In this document: piece after piece, positions 58,857 through 64,000 of the stretch
Numbering within the stretch: position 1 is the first letter of the stretch
Layout: each line of letters begins with the position of its first letter
Assembly: GCA_963798655.1 (NCBI GenBank)
Contig: CAWCUH010000004.1
Location: 992,001-1,056,000 of the forward strand
Length of the DNA stretch: 64,000 nt
Direction: 5' to 3'
Source of the DNA: CAVSMC01 sp963798655
GTDB taxonomy: Bacteria > Pseudomonadota > Gammaproteobacteria > Burkholderiales > Casimicrobiaceae
Translations under genes and position numbers: made by a program
The notes under the pieces: model-generated
What the model saw: only the letters and a program-made list of their open reading frames with translations
The model's database searches: none
Told to the model about the DNA's origin: nothing

Positions 58857-59503
58857 TCGAGCGCCTGGCCCGCTGGCTCGGCGCCGTCCGCGGCGAGCCC
58901 GCCGCGCGAGCGCAGCGCTGGGTCGTCGTCGACACCGAGACGTCGGGGCTCGATCCGGACCGCGACCGGCTGATCGCGATCGGCGGCGTCGCCTTCTCGG
59001 ACGGCGGCGTCCTGCCGGGCGACAGCTTCGATATCGTGCTTCGCAGCGACGCTGCGTCGAGCATGTCGAACATCGTGCTGCATGGCATCGGTCGCGCGGC
59101 GCAGGCGGCCGGCGTGCCCGCCGGCGACGCGCTTGCGGCGTTTCGCGACTGGGCCGGCGACTCGCCGCGCGTCGGCTTCCACACCGATTTCGACCGCGTC
59201 GTGCTGCGTCGCGCATTTTCCCGTGCAGGCCTCGACGACGCGCGCGTGCCGTGGCTCGACCTCGCCCCGCTCGCCGCGGCGCTCGAGCCGCGGGCGCGGC
59301 GCTACGGCGCGCATGGGCTCGACGACTGGCTCGCCGCGTTCGGCATCGAATGCGTCGTCCGGCACAACGCCGCGGCCGATGCGCTGGCGACGGCCGAGCT
59401 GCTGCTGCGCCTCAAGTCGATCGCCGAGCGCCAGGGCGCGCACGGGTTCGACGCGCTCGCGAAGGTCGGGCGGCAGAACAAGTGGCTCGGCAACGCGAGT
59501 TGA
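58853..59503 (+). CDS. 3'-5' exonuclease (DnaQ-like, DEDDh)
   Basis: 216 residues from the ATG at 58853, overlapping the DUF294 gene by four bases. The DEDD exonuclease motifs are VVVDTETSGLDPDRD (Exo I), GFHTDFDRVVLRRAF (Exo II region) and HNAAADALATAELLLRL (Exo III, with His and Asp). It resembles the epsilon subunit but lacks a polymerase-binding C-terminal tail. Such genes are commonly paired with the cNMP/CBS/DUF294 protein, so it may work in the same pathway. The substrate (DNA or RNA) is unknown. Confidence 0.9.
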   Translation: MIERLARWLGAVRGEPAARAQRWVVVDTETSGLDPDRDRLIAIGGVAFSDGGVLPGDSFDIVLRSDAASSMSNIVLHGIGRAAQAAGVPAGDALAAFRDWAGDSPRVGFHTDFDRVVLRRAFSRAGLDDARVPWLDLAPLAAALEPRARRYGAHGLDDWLAAFGIECVVRHNAAADALATAELLLRLKSIAERQGAHGFDALAKVGRQNKWLGNAS

Positions 59504-59575
59504 TCTAGGCTTTGCCCGCAAGCGCCGGCGGACGCTACGATCGACGCTTTCCTTGCATCCGCGACGGAGCGCGCC

Positions 59576-60586
59576 ATGAAACCGGGTTTTGCAGGGCAGT
59601 TCCCAGCCAAGCGCATGCGCCGCATGCGGCGCGACGATTTCTCGCGCCGGCTGATGCGCGAGCACAAGCTCACCGCGGACGACTTCATTTATCCGGTGTT
59701 CGTGCTCGAAGGCTCGCGTCGCGAGGAGCCGGTGCATTCGCTGCCCGGCGCGTCGCGCAAGAGTCTCGACCTGATGCTGGGCGACGCCGAGCGCTGCGTT
59801 GCGCTCGGCGTGCCGGCGATCGCGCTGTTCCCGGTGATCCCGCGCGAGCAGAAATCGCTCGACGCGTCGGCGGCGTGGGATAGTGACGGGCTGGTGCCGC
59901 GCGCCGTGCGCGCATTGAAGGAGCGCTTTCCGCAGCTCGGCGTGATGACCGACGTTGCGCTCGACCCGTACACGATCCACGGCCAGGACGGCCTGCTCGA
60001 CGAGCGCGGCTACGTCGCGAACGACGAAACGGTCGCGGCGCTCACGCGGCAGGCGCTGTGCCACGCGCAGGCCGGCGCGGACATCGTCGCGCCGTCGGAC
60101 ATGATGGACGGGCGCATCGGCGCGATCCGCACGGCGCTCGACAACGCGGGCGCGCAGCGCACGCGGATCCTCGCGTACGCGGCGAAGTACGCGTCGTCGT
60201 TCTACGGTCCTTTCCGCGATGCCGTCGGCTCGGCGGGCAATCTCGGCGGCGGCGACAAGTACACGTACCAGATGGATCCGGCCAACTCCGACGAGGCGCT
60301 GTGGGAGGTGTGGCTCGATCTGCAGGAGGGCGCCGACATGGTGATGGTGAAGCCCGGCCTGCCGTATCTCGACATCGTTCGCCGCGTGAAGGACACGTTC
60401 GGCGTGCCCACCGCCGTCTACCAGGTGTCCGGCGAGTACGCGATGCTCAAAGCCGCGGCCCAGGCCGGCTGGCTCGACGAGCGCGCGTGCGTGCTCGAGT
60501 CGCTGCTCGGGTTCAAGCGCGCTGGCGCCGACGCGATCCTCACGTACTTCGCGCTCGCCGCATCGGAGTGGCTGGCGGAGCGCTGA
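59576..60586 (+). CDS. hemB: Delta-aminolevulinic acid dehydratase (porphobilinogen synthase)
   Basis: 336 residues with a GGAG upstream. It condenses two 5-aminolevulinate molecules to porphobilinogen. The Schiff-base lysines are in KYASSFYGPFRDA and MVMVKPGLPYLD. The metal-site region reads DVALDPYTIHGQDG, an Asp-type site without the Cys triad, so it is the Mg-dependent, Zn-independent class. The N-terminal MRRMRRDDFSRRLMREHKL arm wraps the partner subunit. It follows the exonuclease gene after 72 bp. Confidence 0.97.
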   Translation: MKPGFAGQFPAKRMRRMRRDDFSRRLMREHKLTADDFIYPVFVLEGSRREEPVHSLPGASRKSLDLMLGDAERCVALGVPAIALFPVIPREQKSLDASAAWDSDGLVPRAVRALKERFPQLGVMTDVALDPYTIHGQDGLLDERGYVANDETVAALTRQALCHAQAGADIVAPSDMMDGRIGAIRTALDNAGAQRTRILAYAAKYASSFYGPFRDAVGSAGNLGGGDKYTYQMDPANSDEALWEVWLDLQEGADMVMVKPGLPYLDIVRRVKDTFGVPTAVYQVSGEYAMLKAAAQAGWLDERACVLESLLGFKRAGADAILTYFALAASEWLAER

Positions 60587-60643
60587 GCGCCGCCGCTGGC
60601 TGCCCGACCGACGCTCACCGCCCGATTCGGCCCGCGCTGGCTC

Positions 60644-61270
60644 TCAGCCTTCGATCAGCTCGGCCACCGCGTCGGCGTCGAGCCGTGGATCGGTGTCGCG
60701 TCGCGGACGCTGCCGGCGCTGGTGCGGCGTGAGGATCGACAGTCGCAGCGCCTCGTCCGACGTTTCGATCAGCAGCTCCGCCGCGCGCATGGCGCCAGGC
60801 TCGGACGACGCGGGCGGCCGCGCGGCATAGCCGACGCCCTGCGCCGCCAGCGCGATCTCGATGGCCTTGGGGTCGTCGGCGACGAGCTCGATCCGGATGT
60901 CGGCATGCGGGCCCGCCCAGCCGGCGGCGACGCCGCCGGTGAGCAGCGGCCGCCAGTCGGCGAGCCGGCGCATCCACACGAGCGCCACGCGGCGCTTGCG
61001 CTGCAGGCTTTCGACGTGCGCAACGCCGCCGAAGAGTGCGTGGTATTCGGCGAGCGCCGCCTCGATCTCGTCGTTCGACGGCTGCGCGCTGTGGTCCGGC
61101 AGCATCAGCTGACGCGCGGCCTTGCGTTTGGCGAGCGCCCAGTCGGTGAGGCCATGCTCGGAGATCAGCCGCGCGGCCACCTGCGCGATGCGGGCGCGGT
61201 CCTGCGCCTCGCGCCCGAACGGATCGGCGAACGGCTTGCCGCGAGACGACGAGGAGCCCCGTCGCGCCAT
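60644..61270 (-). CDS. Conserved hypothetical protein (nucleotidyltransferase-like, proteobacterial family)
   Basis: 208 residues from the ATG at 61270 (MARRGSSSSRGKPFADPF). The family is known only from conservation; I recall some entries mislabelled as UDP-N-acetylmuramate-alanine ligase. Visible blocks are an N-terminal helical part with WALAKRKAARQLML, then RRVALVWMRRLADWRPLLTGGVAAGWAGPHADIRIELVAD in pieces, which fits a minimal nucleotidyltransferase fold (G-x-A ... H-x-D-I), and a C-terminal acidic end. It starts 9 bp after the mrcA stop on the same strand. Function unknown. Confidence 0.78.
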   Translation of the reverse strand: MARRGSSSSRGKPFADPFGREAQDRARIAQVAARLISEHGLTDWALAKRKAARQLMLPDHSAQPSNDEIEAALAEYHALFGGVAHVESLQRKRRVALVWMRRLADWRPLLTGGVAAGWAGPHADIRIELVADDPKAIEIALAAQGVGYAARPPASSEPGAMRAAELLIETSDEALRLSILTPHQRRQRPRRDTDPRLDADAVAELIEG

Positions 61271-61278
61271 CGGGTCCG

Positions 61279-63600
61279 CTAGAACAGCTGGTCGCGGATG
61301 TCGCGGTTCGGCGTGCCGGTCGCCGCGGGCGCGAACGATTGCTCGCGGCCGCGCGGCGGAAATTCGGCGTAGAAACTCTCGCCGAGTGGGCTCGAGTCGT
61401 CGCGCAGCCCGGTGTCCGCGTCGATGTTGAAACGGACGATACCGTCGGGTATCGGCAGCTCGGCGGTCGGCGCGCCCTTCAGCGCCTTCTGCATGTAGGC
61501 AATCCAGATCGGCAGCGCCGCCATGGCACCGGTCTCGTTGGTGCCGAGCGTGCGCGGCTGGTCGAAGCCGATCCACGCGACGGCGACATGCTGCGCGTTG
61601 AAGCCGCAGAACCATGCATCGACGTTCTCGTTCGTGGTCCCCGTCTTCCCGGCAAGGTCCGTGCGGTTGAGCACCAGCGCGCGCGTCGCCGTGCCCATCC
61701 GCACGACGTCCTTCAGCAGCGAAGTCATCATCCAAGCGTTGCGCGGGTCGATCGCCCGCTCGGCACTGTCGCCGGCGACCGCCGGCGTCGCCTCCGAGAG
61801 CACGTTGCCCTTCGAGTCGACGATCTTCGCGATCAGGTACGGCGTGACGCGGTAGCCACCGTTCGCGAATACGGAGTAAGCGCCCACCATCTGCATCGGC
61901 GTCGCAGCACCGGCCCCCAAGCCCATCGTCAGGTACGCCGGATGGAGCTTCGGGTCGAAGCCGAAGCGCGCGATGTAGTCCTGCGCGTAAGCCGGTCCGA
62001 TCGCCTGCAGCACGCGCACGGTCACGAGGTTCTTCGACTTCGCGAGCGCCATGCGGATCCGCATGGGTCCGTCGAACTTGCCGTCGTAGTTCTTCGGCTC
62101 CCAGTCATCGCTGCCTGTCTGCGCGGCCGGCACGAAGAATGGCGCGTCGTTGACGATCGTCGCCGGCGTGAAGCCCTTCTCGAGCGCCGCCGAGTAGATG
62201 AACGGCTTGAAGGCGGACCCCGGCTGGCGCAGGGCCTGCGTCACGTGGTTGAACTTGTTGTGGTCGTAGTCGAAGCCGCCCACGAGCGCGTAGATCGCGC
62301 CGTCCTGGGGGCGCACCGACACGAAGGCGGCCTCGGCCTGCGGCAGCTGCGCGATTGCGTAACGGCCCTTGTCGTCCTTGGCGAGCCGGATTACCGCGCC
62401 GGTGCGGATCCGGGTTGCCGCGGCCGCCTTGTCGCCGAGGGATCGCGCGGCGAACTTGAGGCCGTCGCCGGTGACGCTCACCGTCTCGCCATCCTCGAGC
62501 AGGGCCTTGACCTCGCTCGCGCTCGCCGACAGGACGACCGCGGCGGCGATGCCCTCGCTGTCGATCGCCTCGGCGAACACGCGCTCGAGCGCCGCGTCGC
62601 GCTCCGCCGGGTCGTCGGGCAGGCTCACGTACGACTCGGGACCGCGGTAGCCGTGACGGCGGTCGTAATCGAGCACTCCCCGACGTACAGCGGCATACGC
62701 GGCTTCCTGGTCCGCTTTGCGGATCGTCGTGTAGACGGTGAGCCCGCGCGTGTAGGCGTCCTCGCCATACGCTTCGAACACGATTTGACGCGCCATCTCG
62801 GCGACGAACTCGGCATGCGTCGGCATGGTTTCGTGCAAGCCCTGCCGAATCACCAATGGCGCACTTTGTGCTTCCCTGTACTGTTCATCGGTCAGGAAAC
62901 GCAGTTCGTGCATGCGGCGCAGTACGTAGAGCTGGCGCGTCTTCGCGCGCTTCGGATTGCTGACCGGGTTGTACGCCGACGGTGCCTTGGGCAGGCCGGC
63001 GAGCATCGAAGCCTCGGCAACGCTCACGTCCTTGAGCGGCTTGCCGAAATAGATCTGTGACGCAGCCGCAAAGCCGTACGCGCGCTGGCCCAGGTAGATC
63101 TGGTTCACGTAGAGCTGGAGGATTTCGTCCTTGCTTAGATTGGCCTCGATCTTCCAGGCGAGCAGCACCTCGCGAAGCTTCCGCGTGAGGGTTTTCTCGC
63201 GCGTGAGGAAGAAGTTCCGCGCGACCTGCATGGTTATCGTGCCGGCCCCTTGCTGGGCGCCGCCCGACAGGTTTGCCGCGGCAGCCCGCAAGACGCTCAA
63301 GTAGTCAACACCGCCATGCTGATAGAAACGTTCGTCCTCAGCGGCCAAAATCGCCCTTTTCATGACATCCGGGACCTCGCCGATGCCGATGACGGAGCGG
63401 CGTTCCTCGCCGAATTCGCCGAGCAGGTCGCCTTCCGACGAGACGACCCGAAGCGGGATTTTCGGCTGGTAGTCGGTGAGCGTGTCGAGCGAGGGAAGGG
63501 TCGGATAGAGCAGCGCCAGAACGAACGCCGCGAGCAGGCTGCCGACGAGTGCCAGACCAAGCAGCACCGATCCGACGTAGAGCAGCCAGCGTTTTAGCAT
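61279..63600 (-). CDS. mrcA: Penicillin-binding protein 1A (bifunctional glycosyltransferase/transpeptidase)
   Basis: 773 residues. It polymerises and cross-links peptidoglycan in the periplasm. One N-terminal membrane helix (about residues 5-31). The glycosyltransferase domain has the catalytic Glu in EDERFYQHGGVD and the motif GAGTITMQVARNFFLTREKTL. The transpeptidase domain has GSAFKPF with the active-site Ser, the SKN triad and KTGTTNENVDAW. An OB-like insert separates the two domains. It is divergent from pilM, the conserved mrcA-pilM junction of proteobacteria, with a good -10 (63639-63644). Confidence 0.97.
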   Translation of the reverse strand: MLKRWLLYVGSVLLGLALVGSLLAAFVLALLYPTLPSLDTLTDYQPKIPLRVVSSEGDLLGEFGEERRSVIGIGEVPDVMKRAILAAEDERFYQHGGVDYLSVLRAAAANLSGGAQQGAGTITMQVARNFFLTREKTLTRKLREVLLAWKIEANLSKDEILQLYVNQIYLGQRAYGFAAASQIYFGKPLKDVSVAEASMLAGLPKAPSAYNPVSNPKRAKTRQLYVLRRMHELRFLTDEQYREAQSAPLVIRQGLHETMPTHAEFVAEMARQIVFEAYGEDAYTRGLTVYTTIRKADQEAAYAAVRRGVLDYDRRHGYRGPESYVSLPDDPAERDAALERVFAEAIDSEGIAAAVVLSASASEVKALLEDGETVSVTGDGLKFAARSLGDKAAAATRIRTGAVIRLAKDDKGRYAIAQLPQAEAAFVSVRPQDGAIYALVGGFDYDHNKFNHVTQALRQPGSAFKPFIYSAALEKGFTPATIVNDAPFFVPAAQTGSDDWEPKNYDGKFDGPMRIRMALAKSKNLVTVRVLQAIGPAYAQDYIARFGFDPKLHPAYLTMGLGAGAATPMQMVGAYSVFANGGYRVTPYLIAKIVDSKGNVLSEATPAVAGDSAERAIDPRNAWMMTSLLKDVVRMGTATRALVLNRTDLAGKTGTTNENVDAWFCGFNAQHVAVAWIGFDQPRTLGTNETGAMAALPIWIAYMQKALKGAPTAELPIPDGIVRFNIDADTGLRDDSSPLGESFYAEFPPRGREQSFAPAATGTPNRDIRDQLF

Positions 63601-63638
63601 AGGTGAATAAAACTTGGCGGACCGCGCACCGGATCGCG

Positions 63639-63666
63639 ATTATAGGCGCGGATGCAACAACTTTAA
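63639..63666 (-). promoter_or_regulatory. Candidate sigma70 promoter of mrcA
   Basis: On the minus strand a perfect -10 TATAAT (63639-63644) and a weak -35 TTAAAG (63661-63666) are separated by 16 bp. It lies 39 bp upstream of the mrcA ATG. The rest of the 150-bp mrcA-pilM gap is AT-rich and includes a TTGACA at 63686-63691 on the plus strand, without a well-spaced -10 for pilM. Confidence 0.5.
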
Positions 63667-63750
63667 TGCCAGCCGGCGGAACAATTTGACAAGATTCATA
63701 GTTGCTGCCAACCTTTAATGTAAGTTATCAGCATTGCGGTCAGGGACGCC

Positions 63751-64000
63751 ATGCTCGCTGAAAAACTCGGTTCCACGCTCGACCTCTTCAAGGCGAAGGC
63801 CCCTTCGCTGATAGGGGTCGACATCAGCTCGACCTCGATCAAGATGGTCGAACTCGGCGAGGCCGGCAAGGGCGCGTACCGGCTCGACCGCTACGCCATC
63901 GAGCCGCTGCCCAAGGACTGCGTCACCGACGGGAACATCGCGAACCTCGACCAGGTGAGCGATGCGCTGAAGCGCGCGTGGAAGCGCCTCGGCAGCCGCA
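63751..64000 (+). CDS. pilM: Type IV pilus inner membrane protein PilM (partial, C-terminus beyond window)
   Basis: The first 83 codons are visible from the ATG at 63751 (MLAEKLGSTLDLFKAKAPSL). PilM is the cytoplasmic actin-like (FtsA-fold) platform protein of type IV pili and binds PilN. The first nucleotide-binding strand SLIGVDISSTSIKMVEL is present, with the next segments DRYAIEPLPKDCVTDGNIANLDQV matching PilM in shape. It would start a pilMNOPQ operon continuing to the right of the window. It is divergent from mrcA, as in many proteobacteria. Confidence 0.93.
   Translation, partial: MLAEKLGSTLDLFKAKAPSLIGVDISSTSIKMVELGEAGKGAYRLDRYAIEPLPKDCVTDGNIANLDQVSDALKRAWKRLGSR

Noticed and set aside
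1..64000. tRNA, rRNA or CRISPR loci
   Set aside because: No tRNA cloverleaf, rRNA core sequences or regularly spaced repeats were seen by eye. A tRNAscan, rRNA covariance search and CRISPR finder would be decisive; any hit would overturn this.

Overview
This is a gene-dense, high-GC stretch of a betaproteobacterial chromosome, most likely Burkholderiales or a close relative. Three things point there: the gene order nadD-rsfS-rlmH-maf-rng, the dusB-fis-purH-purD-hemF block, and a cytochrome c4 gene divergent from engB, together with BPSS1780-like and PHB-depolymerase-like proteins. No rRNA, tRNA, CRISPR array, phage or complete insertion sequence was recognised. Both window edges cut genes: a PHB-depolymerase-family esterase at the left and pilM at the right.

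Layout. 1-6.1 kb, minus strand: esterase, rng, maf, rlmH, a LysE exporter, rsfS, nadD and a DUF924 protein, with two unrelated perfect palindromes (4356-4407, 5487-5524). 6.1-11.8 kb: an MFS transporter, a ZnT9-like CDF transporter, proA, a PTS IIA-domain protein, rpiA and two small stress or unknown proteins. 11.8-18 kb, minus: an alpha/beta hydrolase, aceF (frameshifted), aceE and a second MFS transporter. 18-27 kb, plus: pepP, a UbiH-like hydroxylase, then the tightly packed operon dusB-fis-purH-purD-hemF-nudF-acyP behind a good sigma70 promoter. 27-37.5 kb, minus: a family 5 peptide-binding protein, cioBA (cydBA) terminal oxidase, a membrane protein, and the branched-chain amino acid ABC system livF-G-M-H-K; livK has its own strong promoter and an intrinsic terminator behind it. 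37.8-44.6 kb, plus: RND adaptor and pump, an isoaspartyl-methyltransferase-like protein, a rhodanese and a TolC-type outer membrane factor, which together can form a tripartite efflux system. 44.6-54.4 kb: LPS and surface polysaccharide genes (waaA with a frameshift, waaC, a GT2 glycosyltransferase, a UDP-sugar epimerase, rfbBACD), then a secreted lysyl-endopeptidase-like protease. 54.4-64 kb: MOSC protein, cytochrome c4, engB, a candidate small RNA, a cNMP/CBS/DUF294 protein, an exonuclease, hemB, a conserved hypothetical, mrcA and the start of pilM.

Two observations stand out. First, a 107-bp element that begins and ends with ATGA sits at start/stop-overlap junctions: two tandem copies between livG and livF and a diverged copy of identical length between a glycosyltransferase and an epimerase. 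Each copy encodes a 36-residue Arg-rich mini-ORF whose start and stop overlap its neighbours, so translational coupling is preserved through the insertion. A 64-bp relative may lie between rfbC and rfbD. Second, a probable minus-strand small RNA (about 56733-56848) has three hairpins, at least two with C-rich, anti-Shine-Dalgarno-like loops, and ends in a U-tailed terminator embedded in the 3' end of engB.

Two genes (aceF, waaA) each carry a single extra base in a GC-rich run. Whether these are assembly errors or real lesions cannot be decided from the sequence alone.
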